Assembly (NCBI GenBank): GCA_903840435.1
Contig: CAIMFV010000059.1
Coordinates: 1 to 43,394, forward strand
DNA: 43,394 bases
Origin: an uncultured Caulobacterales bacterium
Lineage (GTDB): Bacteria; Pseudomonadota; Alphaproteobacteria; Caulobacterales; Caulobacteraceae
Direction: 5' to 3'
A program made the position numbers and the translations under genes. Positions 17,075 to 26,733 of the stretch are shown piece after piece (position 1 is the first letter of the stretch; each line of letters starts with the position of its first letter). The notes under the pieces are model-generated. The model worked only from the letters and a program-made list of their open reading frames with translations. It did not search any database and had not been told where the DNA came from.

Positions 17075-18172
17075 TCACGCTTGTGCGATTGGGCGCGGCC
17101 TTCGGCGGCGACGGCGAGCTTTCCCTTGTTGAATCAATGACATTAATAGGCCCTCGCGCAAGCCTCTGTCAGCGACACGCACCCGCTCGCACGGCCAAAC
17201 CTCTTGCACCGCTTGCAAGATCGCGGCGCCCGCAAGCACAAGATCGGCGCGATCAACGCCAATGCACGGCTGTGACGCCCGATCACGTGGACTGAGACTC
17301 AGGAGGAAATCCGCCGCCTGCTCGCAGTCGGCTCGCGTCAGCCAAAGGCCATCAACGCGGTTACGGTCGTAGCGTTCCAATCCGAGATGGACGCCCGCCA
17401 ACGAGGTAATAGCCCCTGATGTGCCCACCAGATGGGCGCGGCCCATGTCGAACACGGGGCGCAAGGTTTCCGCATCGGCTTGCGCAGTCAAGTGGGCCTT
17501 CACATGGTCAACCATTTGGCGAAACCAGCCGTGGTCTGCACCAACCCGCTCTGGAAACTGCTCGGCCAAGGTGACAACCCCAATCGGAACCGAGGTCCAA
17601 GCGCGGATTGGCAATCGATCTGGGCTGAGGCGATGGGCGTGGTGCATCGCCGGATCGGTCAGATCGACCCAGGATAGCTCGGTCGAACCACCGCCGACGT
17701 CCAAGACGAGTGCGGCCTCAAGCGTCCGATCTAACAGGGCGAGGCAGCCCGCAACCGCGAGGTGGGCTTCCTCGCGCGGCGTGATGATCCGCAGCCGGAG
17801 CCCCGTTTCAGCTCCGACGCGGGCAACAAACGCCTCCCCATTGCTTGCCGACCGACAGGCTTGGGTGGCCACGGCCAAGGTCCGCTCCGGACGGCGGCGT
17901 TTGAGCTTTTCGGCGCAAATCTGCAGAGCCTCAAGGGCCCGATCCATGGCGGCGGGGTCCAAACGACCCGACTGGGAAAGGCCCTCGCCAAGGCGCACGA
18001 TACGGGAAAAGGCCTCAACCACCCGAAAACCGTGGGGGGTCGGCGCGGCGATCAAGAGACGACAGTTGTTGGTGCCAAGGTCGAGCGCGGCATAGAGGGG
18101 GGCATCCCGCGCGCCAGGCCCGCGGCCCGCCGGGAGTGGCTTTATGCCCTCAGTTGCTTGCGCCTGCGTCAT
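17075..18172 (-). CDS. Ppx/GppA family phosphatase
   Basis: A 365-aa member of the exopolyphosphatase/guanosine pentaphosphate phosphatase family (ASKHA fold). The first phosphate loop is YAALDLGTNNCRLLIA (residues ~27-42) and the second is ALVLDVGGGSTELSWVD (~154-170); ITPREEAHLAVAG is the expected intervening motif. The short single-module form is typical of Alphaproteobacteria and lacks the C-terminal HD-like domains of E. coli Ppx. It would hydrolyse polyphosphate and/or pppGpp; which one is not decided by sequence. The C-terminus is basic (KARRRRRRPRP). The usual downstream rlmE (ftsJ) partner is absent; nadABC follows instead. Confidence 0.9.
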   Translation of the reverse strand: MTQAQATEGIKPLPAGRGPGARDAPLYAALDLGTNNCRLLIAAPTPHGFRVVEAFSRIVRLGEGLSQSGRLDPAAMDRALEALQICAEKLKRRRPERTLAVATQACRSASNGEAFVARVGAETGLRLRIITPREEAHLAVAGCLALLDRTLEAALVLDVGGGSTELSWVDLTDPAMHHAHRLSPDRLPIRAWTSVPIGVVTLAEQFPERVGADHGWFRQMVDHVKAHLTAQADAETLRPVFDMGRAHLVGTSGAITSLAGVHLGLERYDRNRVDGLWLTRADCEQAADFLLSLSPRDRASQPCIGVDRADLVLAGAAILQAVQEVWPCERVRVADRGLREGLLMSLIQQGKARRRRRRPRPIAQA

Positions 18173-18286
18173 CGGGCGACCGTCTCCTGGGGCGAGTTCC
18201 TTGCGAATTCGCCCGCCCCGCGAAACCGCCCCCCGTTTTCGTGCCTACCCTAACAAGCGTCGATGCAGTTGCAAGTCCGACACATC

Positions 18287-18316
18287 CTTGTGTATGCGTC
18301 ATCGAAGCGTCATATC
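18287..18316 (+). promoter_or_regulatory. Candidate heat-shock (RpoH) promoter of hspQ
   Basis: CTTG (18287-18290) and, 20 nt on, CATAT (18311-18315), resembling the CTTG / CATnT pattern of sigma-32 promoters at usual spacing. It ends about 20 nt before the hspQ ATG, so the leader would be short. This fits the heat-shock control known for hspQ in other bacteria. Inference from pattern only. Confidence 0.45.
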
Positions 18317-18336
18317 CAAAGCGCTGAGGGTAAAGC

Positions 18337-18666
18337 ATGACGTTCACCATCGCGAAATTTCAAATCGGACAGGTCGTCAAACACCGCTACTTCCCGTTTC
18401 GGGGAGTCATTTTTGACGTTGATCCGCAGTTTTCCAATACGGAAGAGTGGTGGATGTCTATTCCTGAAAATATTAGGCCACGTAAAGACCAGCCGTTTTA
18501 CCATCTGCTGGCTGAGAACGATACGGAAAGCTATGTTGCTTACGTTTCGGAACAAAATTTACTTCCAGACGACACAGGCACGCCGGTGTCCCATCCTCAG
18601 GCCGCAGAAATGTTTGAGGGCTTTGAGGCCGGGCGCTATCGCTTGCGGCCCTATGTGAGCCATTAG
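18337..18666 (+). CDS. hspQ: Heat shock protein HspQ
   Basis: A 109-aa small cytoplasmic protein of the HspQ (YccV-like hemimethylated-DNA-binding) family. In E. coli HspQ promotes degradation of mutant DnaA and modulates Lon protease specificity. The family signature is clear: AKFQIGQVVKHRYFPFRGVIFDVDP, then WWMSIPENIRPRKDQPFYHLLAE and YVAYVSEQNLLPD. The ATG has GAGG 7 nt upstream. Convergent with tamB; a candidate heat-shock promoter precedes it. Confidence 0.95.
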   Translation: MTFTIAKFQIGQVVKHRYFPFRGVIFDVDPQFSNTEEWWMSIPENIRPRKDQPFYHLLAENDTESYVAYVSEQNLLPDDTGTPVSHPQAAEMFEGFEAGRYRLRPYVSH

Positions 18667-18701
18667 GGAGCCCCAAACACCTGAGTCCCTTGGATATTTT
18701 G

Positions 18702-21700
18702 CTATTTATAATCCTGCCGGAACCTGACCGAAAGGCTCGCATCCCCCTGGGTGCCGACCTGAGAAATCACTGACAGATTGCGCCGTACCCGCAGCTCAAC
18801 CTGGGCAGTCGGCCCTAAACGCCCGCCCCCGGTCAATTCGACATAGACATTGTCTGTCAGATATTTCCCGCCTGAAATGGTTGTCACCTGTTTGACGCCG
18901 GGCAGGTTGACGGTCGACTGGTCGACCCCAACCGAAAGTCGGTCAAGTCTGGCGAATTGGCGCAAGCCTCCCATAATGTCGAAGCCCCCTCCGGTCGCTA
19001 GGGAGGCGAGGGCTGAGGCAAGCTGGGCGGCTTCGAAACCGCTCAACTGCGAGGCCGACACCCCAAAGAGGACGCGGGCCAGAATTTCGTCTTGAGGATA
19101 GACGGGCGAGGAGGTTAGCGCAATTTCGGGTCTTGCCGCCGTGCCGGTAATGCGGATGACCGCTTTCAAGCTGGGATCGTCACGTTCCGCCGTCAAATTG
19201 AGTCGGGTCGTCTCCGGGGTGGAGCCAAGCCGAACCGTACCCAATTCATTGAAATCAAATCTTTTTCCCGAAAAGTCATAACTGCCGCGCACAATGCTCG
19301 CGACACCGGTAAAGTCCGGCTTGAGACTGTCGCCCCGCACATGGCTGTCGAGTGACAGTTCAACATCGACGCCATTGCCGCGAACAAATATGCCCCGGCT
19401 GGCGCGGATCGAAACATCGAATGCCACCTGTAGCGGACTTGGACGGGGCGTGGGCGCATCTGCCCCCTCTTTGACCGGCACATGGATTTCACGCACCCGT
19501 AAAGGCGCCACGCCGCTGGGTGTGGGAGGCTTGGCGGCGATATCGGCCCGATCCACGGCCAGGGCGCCTGTCAGCTGGGCGTGTCCGTCAGGGTCGCGGC
19601 GAACCGTCACTGCGCCTGAGGCCTGCGCCCGGCCGACCTCATTGTCGAAAAGCTGAAACTTACTCAGATCAAGCTTTAGCGTCGATTCGCCACTCGGTTT
19701 CAAACTGAGCACGCCCTCACCGGTGACGCTGCCCAGGTGGCCGTCTGAACCCGAAAGCTTTTTGAGCGAGATCGCGGTTTCGTCGAACTCGGCCAGGGCG
19801 GTAAGGTCCTTCAAATTCAAGCCGGTTGCGGCGTCGTGCAACTGACCGTGGGCCAGGCCCGCTGACCCCGTCGCGCGGAGATGATTGAGAGAGCCGGACA
19901 AGGCCCCACTCGCCGAAACAATCCCAGACAGACTGCGATCACCGCCCGCCAGCAGGTCCCACAGGGAACGAATTTCACCCGAAACGTCGAACTGACCGCG
20001 CAGCGGCTTCGTGCGATCCACCGCGATGCGGAACGGATAGGCGCTCGCTTCGGCAGGCAGGGCAAGATCAAGATGGGACTTAAGGCCCGCCGCCGTTTCC
20101 GCTGACGCCACCAGCTGCAAAACACCCGAATGCAGTCCGCCACGTAATTCGGCGTTCAATTGTTGGTCGACAGGCGCGTCGCGACTGCGTGCGCCCGAAA
20201 GGTTGGCGCCAAAACTGCCGCCAAGCTCTGGACCCAGGCCCGACAATTTCAGGTCTCCGGAGACAGTGCCAATATAGTCATCCGTCAGACCTTGCAGCGC
20301 GACCCCTGCGAGGTGGGCCTGCAAATCGAGCTTGTCCCCCTGTTGCGCCGCATCGACCTCGGCTACCCCGCCCGCAATCGAAACCTTGGCCTGCAGCCCT
20401 TGGGCGTGGCTGCTCCAGCTCAGGCTAGCTGGCCGGAGCAAGGCGAAATCCGCCTTGCGAATACGTCCCACCGCATGATCGAGCGTCAGGGAGACACCAG
20501 CGCTTTCCTGAAACCGGCCGTCGCCGTCTATGCGCCAGGCAAAGGGTGTCGCCCCTTCGGCTTTGACGCTGACCGGAAGGTCGGCGAGCGGCCCCCGCCC
20601 GACAATCCGTAACTTGTGAACATGTCCTAGCACGCCGACCATGACGAAATCCTGGCCCGAGACGTCGAGCAAGCCTTGTTTGACGCCAAGGAGGGCATTG
20701 AGACGCAGCTGTCCGCTCAGTCTGCCTTCGCTCAGAAACGCTCCGGGTCCGAGGGTCAGAAGCAGGTCGGCTGCGGTCAGTCCGCCACCCTGCAATCGGG
20801 CCGCACCCGTCAGCTTCACCCCGCCCGCGTCAGTTTCAATGTCGCTAAGCTCGATCCCATCGGTCAGGAACCGAAACGCCGACTTGGCCGATGCCACGCC
20901 ATAGGGGCTCGCCCCCGAAACGCTGACCAGCCCCTGCACCGACTCGCCGACCTTAAGAAAGGTCAGGTCAAGCTTGGCAGGCGTGACTTTCAGCTGACCA
21001 AAATCAACGCTGTGGAGATCGGCCTTCAAATCAGCCCTCGGCGTCTCAACGTCGCCGCTGACCTCACCAGTACCGCGCGCCGAACCTGACATTTCTATCG
21101 GCCCGACATCGAACGGTCCTTGAGCCGTCCAATCCAAGGCCATCTTCAGCGCCCCTTCACGGCTAAGGAGCCCATGCAAGGTCACAGCGCTCGCGGCACC
21201 GTCGAGCCTCGCTTCGTCGAGCTCAAGCCCGCTCAGGGTCCATCGGCCGCGGGCGGAGAAAACCGGCGCCAAGCCGAGCAGCCGGTCGGTCGCAGCATCT
21301 CCAGTTGTCAGGTCGTGCCCCTTGGCTTGAGCGGTCAAGGTCCAAACACTCTGCCCCTTGGCAGCGCTGGCGCGCCAGCCGCCAGTCAGCACGCCTTTGC
21401 CTTTGCGACCCAGTCCGACCCCGTCAATGACCCCGTCGCCATTGAAATCAAAGCCGCCGAACAAGGCCTGACCTCCTCGGCCCTTCAACGACAGGTGCGA
21501 GCCCCGCACGTCTAAGCTCTTAAACACGTAACGCCCTTCGGCCCGACGTTCGCCCTCGAAATTGACGGTCGGGGCCGCGCCGAGCAGGGTCCAAAGCAGG
21601 CCAGAACCGCCGCCGCCTTCAACCTTCAGCTTGGCGTTCAGATCGAACACCCCTTTTGCAAAGCTGAAAACACCCGGTCCGACAGCACGCTTGGCCACAT

Positions 21701-22907
21701 AGCCGTTTTGCTCAATGTCATTTCCGATCAGTTGGCCTTTGAAGACAAAATGGTCGACGCCACCGGAAAGCTTGCCGCGCGCCTCTGCCGCACCGATTTT
21801 CGGGATGGGAACCCACCATTTTTGCAAGGTGTCGACCGAGCCCACGACATCGACTTCCTTCGCTTCCCGGCTTCTCCAATCCAAGGGACCTTGCGCCCGC
21901 AAACGGCCATGGGCGCCGGCGAGCACGAGGTCGACCTGGAAGCGGCGGCGATCCAATCGATGACTAGACAGGGTCAGGTGCGCATCGGGACCTAAGCGGT
22001 CGGCAAAGAGACTGGTGCGCGTTGACGTGGTGAGCTTGGCGTCGGCCTGGATGCTGGCGCCATCCCGGCCCCAGGTCGCATCCACAACAAGCGGGGTGTC
22101 TGCGCCCGATTTTGCGACGAGGCGCAGCTTCGCCGCCGACAGGACGCCGTCCGCATCCGCTCGCAGCGCAAAAGGCTTGTCCGCCGGAAATCCGAGATAG
22201 CCAGCGAGCGCGCCGCCCGGCGCCTCAACGCCCACAGCTTCAAGTGCAATGCGGTCTTGCAGTCCAATCACGAACCGCGCGGCGAGACCATCTCCCGCGT
22301 GTAGACGGCTCTTGGCAGACAGGGCGCCCTTGGATTTGCCATGTCGATAGACGGCAACCCCGCCAGAAACGTCCCAAGACCCCGGCCGAAGGCTAAACTG
22401 CGGGCGGGTCTCAAGATTGGCGTGCAAAGCATCGATAATCACTGTCACCGGGGCCTCGCCCGGCGATTTGGGCGCGGCGGACGAGGTGGTCTCCGGTTGA
22501 CGCAGCACAAGGACACGGGCTGCATCGAGGCTGCGAACATGTAGACGCCGCGCCAAAAGCTCTCCAGGCGACCAGCGCGCCTCAAGGCGGGACACATCCA
22601 GCCACACGCCCTTGGCGTCGATCATCTGCAGGCGTGCAAAGGCGAAGTCGCTGAACAGGTCTCCCGAAAGGCCCTCAACATGCAGTCGGCCAACGGGTCC
22701 CACAGAAAGCCCGTCAAGCGACTGAACCACCAGCCGCCGCCCCCAGTCGGTCAGAACCGCCAGCCGAACGCCGCCAATCCCCGCCGCGATCAGCACGACG
22801 AGGCCGAGGGTCAGGATCAGCACCTGCCGCATCCACCCCTGTCCTTGCGGGGCGAATTCGGGCGGGCCTGAATCGGCGTCGAGGGGGTCAGCCTGCATAT
22901 CGGTCAT
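18702..22907 (-). CDS. tamB: Translocation and assembly module protein TamB
   Basis: A very large AsmA-like/TamB protein (1401 aa) that spans the periplasm as a hydrophobic beta-groove, working with TamA in outer-membrane protein assembly and phospholipid transport. There is one N-terminal membrane anchor (VLILTLGLVVLIAAGIGGVRLAVL, around residues 27-50), a long region of beta-strand repeats, and the conserved C-terminal DUF490 domain from about residue 1050, including GSYDFSGKRFDFNELGTVRLG and YPQDEILARVLFGVSASQLSG, ending in a beta-rich segment with final RFRQDYK. The ATG at 22907, 13 bp after the tamA stop, is preferred; a TTG at 22937 would overlap tamA. Co-transcribed with tamA. Confidence 0.94.
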   Translation of the reverse strand: MTDMQADPLDADSGPPEFAPQGQGWMRQVLILTLGLVVLIAAGIGGVRLAVLTDWGRRLVVQSLDGLSVGPVGRLHVEGLSGDLFSDFAFARLQMIDAKGVWLDVSRLEARWSPGELLARRLHVRSLDAARVLVLRQPETTSSAAPKSPGEAPVTVIIDALHANLETRPQFSLRPGSWDVSGGVAVYRHGKSKGALSAKSRLHAGDGLAARFVIGLQDRIALEAVGVEAPGGALAGYLGFPADKPFALRADADGVLSAAKLRLVAKSGADTPLVVDATWGRDGASIQADAKLTTSTRTSLFADRLGPDAHLTLSSHRLDRRRFQVDLVLAGAHGRLRAQGPLDWRSREAKEVDVVGSVDTLQKWWVPIPKIGAAEARGKLSGGVDHFVFKGQLIGNDIEQNGYVAKRAVGPGVFSFAKGVFDLNAKLKVEGGGGSGLLWTLLGAAPTVNFEGERRAEGRYVFKSLDVRGSHLSLKGRGGQALFGGFDFNGDGVIDGVGLGRKGKGVLTGGWRASAAKGQSVWTLTAQAKGHDLTTGDAATDRLLGLAPVFSARGRWTLSGLELDEARLDGAASAVTLHGLLSREGALKMALDWTAQGPFDVGPIEMSGSARGTGEVSGDVETPRADLKADLHSVDFGQLKVTPAKLDLTFLKVGESVQGLVSVSGASPYGVASAKSAFRFLTDGIELSDIETDAGGVKLTGAARLQGGGLTAADLLLTLGPGAFLSEGRLSGQLRLNALLGVKQGLLDVSGQDFVMVGVLGHVHKLRIVGRGPLADLPVSVKAEGATPFAWRIDGDGRFQESAGVSLTLDHAVGRIRKADFALLRPASLSWSSHAQGLQAKVSIAGGVAEVDAAQQGDKLDLQAHLAGVALQGLTDDYIGTVSGDLKLSGLGPELGGSFGANLSGARSRDAPVDQQLNAELRGGLHSGVLQLVASAETAAGLKSHLDLALPAEASAYPFRIAVDRTKPLRGQFDVSGEIRSLWDLLAGGDRSLSGIVSASGALSGSLNHLRATGSAGLAHGQLHDAATGLNLKDLTALAEFDETAISLKKLSGSDGHLGSVTGEGVLSLKPSGESTLKLDLSKFQLFDNEVGRAQASGAVTVRRDPDGHAQLTGALAVDRADIAAKPPTPSGVAPLRVREIHVPVKEGADAPTPRPSPLQVAFDVSIRASRGIFVRGNGVDVELSLDSHVRGDSLKPDFTGVASIVRGSYDFSGKRFDFNELGTVRLGSTPETTRLNLTAERDDPSLKAVIRITGTAARPEIALTSSPVYPQDEILARVLFGVSASQLSGFEAAQLASALASLATGGGFDIMGGLRQFARLDRLSVGVDQSTVNLPGVKQVTTISGGKYLTDNVYVELTGGGRLGPTAQVELRVRRNLSVISQVGTQGDASLSVRFRQDYK

Positions 22908-22920
22908 GGGCGCAAATCCA

Positions 22921-24924
22921 TCAAAACGCCTGACCAATGCTTAGATAGATCTGAAAGGATTTCTGCTTGATTCCGCCAGGATTCTGCAGGGGCACAGCGA
23001 CATCGGCCCGAATTGGGGCAAAGCCCAAATGGTAGCGAAACCCTATGCCGACAGAGGCGTTGAAATGACTAAAGTCCGGTGAGGCAGCGCTGGCCACCGA
23101 CCCAGCATCAGCAAAAAGGACCCACCCAATCGGGCTCGTGCCAAATCGCTGACGCAACTCAAGCGCGCCTTCGGCAATGGACAGACCGCCCTTTGGCGTA
23201 TCATCGGGATAGTGCGGACCAATGGACAGATAGGAAAAGCCGCGCACCGATTCCCCTCCGCCCGCATAGAAGCGATCAGCCGCCGGAACAGCTGGAATCT
23301 GGCCTCCCCAAATCGAGCCCACATGCACCTTGCCCGCGATCAACCAGCTTTTGTCCGCCACCAGCGGAAGGTAGGACGAGACCTGGATTTGAGATTTGAT
23401 ATAGCCGATCTCTTCGTCGCCCTCGATCTGGGTTGGGGTCACATGAACTTCGAGTTTCCAGCCCTTGTGGGGGTCGAGGGGGTTGTCCGAATGGTCGAGC
23501 GCCAGGACACCGAGCAAGCGCAGGGTATTGATGTTCAACCTGCCCGTCTCATCGCTTTCGGTTGAGCTGGTTAGAGAGACGCCTTCGCTGATGTAAGACG
23601 TGGTTTGGAACCGCCGGGTCAGATTTGCCGATACCACTTCACCGCGCTCGTTATAGGCGTCGGTAACGGTGCGAAATCCTTGCACATCGAGTTTCAAGGT
23701 CTGACCTGGGCTAAACCAATGGGGTTGAGACCAAGCGACGTCGATGCGGCTGTCGATCTGGGCGAGGCGCGCTTCGTAGGTCAAGGTATCGGCGCTGCGA
23801 AACCGATTATAGTCCGACCATCGCACATCAAAGGACGAGCCTTCCGACGTTGAATATCCCGCCGTGAAGTCCAAGGAGTGTTTGGCCCGTTCCACCAAGG
23901 CGATATCGACCGGGCGTAGGCCCGCGTCGCGGTTTGGGACTGGAGCAGGTTGGGGGACGCTCGATTCCGTCGCAACCGATCCTGTTGGCGTTGGCGAGGC
24001 CTTAGGTGGCTGAGGTGGCGGCTCAAGCGCGAGGGTCACACTGTCAAACACACCCGTGTCGAGCAGCCGCCGCTCCAACAGGGCGATATCTTGTGGATTA
24101 TAGACCTGGCCAGCCTTCCAGGGCACAAGCTTTCTGACCCAGGCCGGATTGGTTCTGCGCGTATCGTTAACAAAATGCAGGTCGCCGATGCGCACCAATC
24201 CCCCGGACTGAATGGGGAAGGTCGGGTTCATGGTCCGATCCGCGTGATCGACCACCACATCTGGCTCCAAGGCTTGCACATCGGCATAGCCGCGCACCTT
24301 CAGCGCCGCGACGATTCGACCTTGGGCGGCGATGACATCCGGCGCCCGGGCCGGCGCGCCGGTCTTGAGGTCGAGGCCGTCAAACGCCGCCTGCATGGCC
24401 AATTCGTCCGGCGTCGAAGCTTCCCAATGGATATTGATTTGGCCGAAGGTGGTTCGCGGGCCCGGGTCGATTTTCAGCACACCCATCGCCCGACCGTTTT
24501 CGCTCTCCGTGACATCGGTATCGACGGAATAGTCATAATAGCCTTCTGACCGCAGCAGAAGCTCTGCCGAGTCGGCGGCGTCTCTTGCCCGGCGTCGCGC
24601 CTCGATCCGGTTGAAAGGGTAGTCTTGACTGTCGCCAATGGCGCGGTCGAGTGCGTCACGGAGCTGCTTATTCCCGTCGACCCCCTGGATCAAAACCTTG
24701 CGCAAATGCGGCCGCCGTTCGACCGCAACCCGGTCCTCTCCGACGCGGGAGGACTTGCCAATGAAGGGCAAGGACACGGCAGGAAGGGCGATATGCGGCA
24801 TTTTCAGCCAGGAGACATCGGGCCAGACCGCCGCTGCCACCGCATGGCCAGGCACCAGCGCCGTCAAGAGCCCAGCTGCAATGACAAAGGGTCCGCGTAA
24901 ATTGCCGGGACGCGGACGCGCCAT
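22921..24924 (-). CDS. tamA: Outer-membrane assembly protein TamA (BamA/Omp85 family)
   Basis: An outer-membrane beta-barrel of the Omp85 family, about 667 aa. A signal peptide lies at the N-terminus (hydrophobic run ending HAVAAA). POTRA domains follow, recognisable from LRKVLIQGVDGN, YYDYSVDTDV and the VRIGDLHFVND repeat. A Pro/Thr-rich insert (PPPQPPKASPTPTGS) precedes the barrel, which carries the conserved FYAGGGESVRGF lid-lock motif and ends in aromatic F (IGQAF), as outer-membrane proteins do. The ATG at 24924 gives a normal signal peptide; a TTG at 24966 is also in frame. First gene of the tamAB operon. Confidence 0.93.
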   Translation of the reverse strand: MARPRPGNLRGPFVIAAGLLTALVPGHAVAAAVWPDVSWLKMPHIALPAVSLPFIGKSSRVGEDRVAVERRPHLRKVLIQGVDGNKQLRDALDRAIGDSQDYPFNRIEARRRARDAADSAELLLRSEGYYDYSVDTDVTESENGRAMGVLKIDPGPRTTFGQINIHWEASTPDELAMQAAFDGLDLKTGAPARAPDVIAAQGRIVAALKVRGYADVQALEPDVVVDHADRTMNPTFPIQSGGLVRIGDLHFVNDTRRTNPAWVRKLVPWKAGQVYNPQDIALLERRLLDTGVFDSVTLALEPPPQPPKASPTPTGSVATESSVPQPAPVPNRDAGLRPVDIALVERAKHSLDFTAGYSTSEGSSFDVRWSDYNRFRSADTLTYEARLAQIDSRIDVAWSQPHWFSPGQTLKLDVQGFRTVTDAYNERGEVVSANLTRRFQTTSYISEGVSLTSSTESDETGRLNINTLRLLGVLALDHSDNPLDPHKGWKLEVHVTPTQIEGDEEIGYIKSQIQVSSYLPLVADKSWLIAGKVHVGSIWGGQIPAVPAADRFYAGGGESVRGFSYLSIGPHYPDDTPKGGLSIAEGALELRQRFGTSPIGWVLFADAGSVASAASPDFSHFNASVGIGFRYHLGFAPIRADVAVPLQNPGGIKQKSFQIYLSIGQAF

Positions 24925-25110
24925 GTTAATCGCAACTCGACCAAAGGGGTGGGTAATGAACGTCAATCCCGCGCCGCCAAATACGCCATCGCGAAGCGGT
25001 GGGACCGTTCGCGTCTCTCAGGGAAGCCTAGCCTAACACTGTGCGCAGGCTGCGGCAAAATCGCGACCTCGGTCGCGTAAAAACGCGACGTCTGGCGCAA
25101 AGGTATCGCC

Positions 25111-25554
25111 TCAAGCGTCATGAATAGCGCTGGCGATTTGCCGGGCGAGATTTTCCAGCACATCTGGGTCGGCGCGCGCGCCGGACGCATGGCGGCCCAA
25201 GGCTTCGCTGTCATAGCGCGGTATGATATGAAAATGCAGGTGAAACACGGTTTGACCCGCGGGCGCGCCATTGAACTGAGTGACAATCACGCCATCCGGT
25301 TGCAGCGCCTTGACCACGGCACGCGCCACCCGTTGCACAGCGATCAGTAAAGGGCCGGCAAGGCTTGCCTCCAACTCCAACAGATTGCGAGCTTGGCTAG
25401 GTTTTGGCACGACCAGACAGTGGCCCCGCGATTGGGGAAACAGGTCCATAAAGGCCAGCACCTGATCGTCTTCATAGATACGATAGGCGGGTAATTCACC
25501 GCGGATGACCTTGGCGAAGACATTGTTTGGATCATAAGCGCCGTCGAGGCTCAT
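25111..25554 (-). CDS. HIT family protein
   Basis: A 147-aa histidine-triad protein (HINT-like nucleotide hydrolase/transferase). The triad is HLHFH in QTVFHLHFHIIPRYD (around residues 102-116), with the upstream NVFAKVIRGELPAYRIYEDD and FPQSRGHCLVVPK segments typical of the family. These enzymes cleave adenosine phosphoramidates or other nucleotide conjugates; the substrate is unknown. It starts 3 bp after the preceding gene, with AAAGGA inside that gene's end, and is the last gene of the RidA/GDPD/DUF482/HIT operon. Confidence 0.93.
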   Translation of the reverse strand: MSLDGAYDPNNVFAKVIRGELPAYRIYEDDQVLAFMDLFPQSRGHCLVVPKPSQARNLLELEASLAGPLLIAVQRVARAVVKALQPDGVIVTQFNGAPAGQTVFHLHFHIIPRYDSEALGRHASGARADPDVLENLARQIASAIHDA

Positions 25555-25557
25555 CTT

Positions 25558-26733
25558 TTATCCTTTCTGCGCCCCCGCTTCACCGCTTTGGCGAAACGGC
25601 GAATAGGCGTCCTCAAGATATTCCATCTCTTGGCGGACCGCGCGACGTTCCTGCTCGAGGTAGCGTTCAACCGGTTGGCGAAGCGCCGGGTCAGCGATGA
25701 AATGGGCGGAATAGACAAGGCTCGGCAAGTAGCCCCGCGCCAACTTGTGCTCACCTTGAGCCCCGGCCTCGACCCGCGCCAGTCCGCGCCGGATCGCCTC
25801 TTCGATGGCTTGGTAATAGCACAGTTCAAAATGCAGGAATGGCACCTGTTCGAGCGCGCCCCAGTTGCGGCCAAACAGGCAATCGTCGCCGACAAAGTTG
25901 AGCGCACCAGCAATATAGCTGTCGCCGCGTTTGGCCATGATGAGCACGATTTGCGCAGCCATCGACTGGCCGATCAGCGAGAAGAACCGACGGTTGAGAT
26001 AGGGGCGGCCCCACTTGCGACTGCCCGTGTCGGTATAGAATTCATAAAATGCGTCCCAGTGGCGTTCCTGCAAATCCGAGCCGCTCAGGCGTTCAATCGT
26101 TAGGCCGTTGCTTGCGTCTCTCCGCTCGCGGCGAATGTTTTTCCGCCGGTTTGACGACAGGTCGCCAAGAAAGGCGTCAAAGTCGGCATAGCCGCGATTG
26201 TTCCAGTGGAACTGTTGGTCCTGGCGCAGCAACAGCCCCGCGTCGCCACAAAGCCGCCATTCCGTCTCGGTCAAAAAGGTGATGTGCAGGCTCGACGCAC
26301 CTAGCCTGTCGGTCAAGGTGGCGGCGCCGCCGAGGAGAGCGCCGACGCCAGCGCCCGCCGCGACATCGGGCCGGACGAGGAAGCGCGGACCGGTGACGGG
26401 CGAGAACGGAGAGGCGCATTGCAGCTTTGGATAATAACGGCCGCCCGCCCTTTGGTAGGCCTCCGCCCAGCTATGATCAAAGACATATTCGCCCTGGCTG
26501 TGGGTCTTCAAATAGAGGGGCATGAAACCGGCCAAAGCGCCGCTCTCGTCCTCGACGGTTAAGTGGCGGGGCGTCCATCCGGTCTGCGGCGACACGCAAC
26601 CGCTGTCTTCGAGCGCCAACAGAAAATCATAGCTGACAAAAGGATTTGTGGTCGCTTGTGCGGCGCTCTCAAAGGCCCGCCGGTCAATGTCACCCAGCTT
26701 GGCGGCGACCTTGACCTGGGGTTTCAGCTTCAC
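25558..26733 (-). CDS. DUF482 GNAT-like acyltransferase (FemAB-related)
   Basis: A 391-aa protein of the DUF482 family, annotated elsewhere as peptidogalycan biosynthesis or GNAT-type acyltransferase; the substrate is not established. Family segments are NPFVSYDFLLALEDSGC at the N-terminus, GEYVFDHSWAEAYQRAGGRYYPKLQ, GYADFDAFLGDLSSNRRKNIRRER and, near the C-terminus, LHFELCYYQAIEEAIRRGLARVEAGAQGEHK (shown here as separate motifs LHFELCYYQAIE and EAGAQGEHK). No signal peptide. The start is GTG at 26733, overlapping the GDPD stop by four bases (GTGA), so translation is coupled. Confidence 0.88.
   Translation of the reverse strand: MKLKPQVKVAAKLGDIDRRAFESAAQATTNPFVSYDFLLALEDSGCVSPQTGWTPRHLTVEDESGALAGFMPLYLKTHSQGEYVFDHSWAEAYQRAGGRYYPKLQCASPFSPVTGPRFLVRPDVAAGAGVGALLGGAATLTDRLGASSLHITFLTETEWRLCGDAGLLLRQDQQFHWNNRGYADFDAFLGDLSSNRRKNIRRERRDASNGLTIERLSGSDLQERHWDAFYEFYTDTGSRKWGRPYLNRRFFSLIGQSMAAQIVLIMAKRGDSYIAGALNFVGDDCLFGRNWGALEQVPFLHFELCYYQAIEEAIRRGLARVEAGAQGEHKLARGYLPSLVYSAHFIADPALRQPVERYLEQERRAVRQEMEYLEDAYSPFRQSGEAGAQKG

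Noticed and set aside
18203-18212. GCGAATTCGC palindrome upstream of ppx
   Set aside because: Perfect but short, with no second copy or promoter context.
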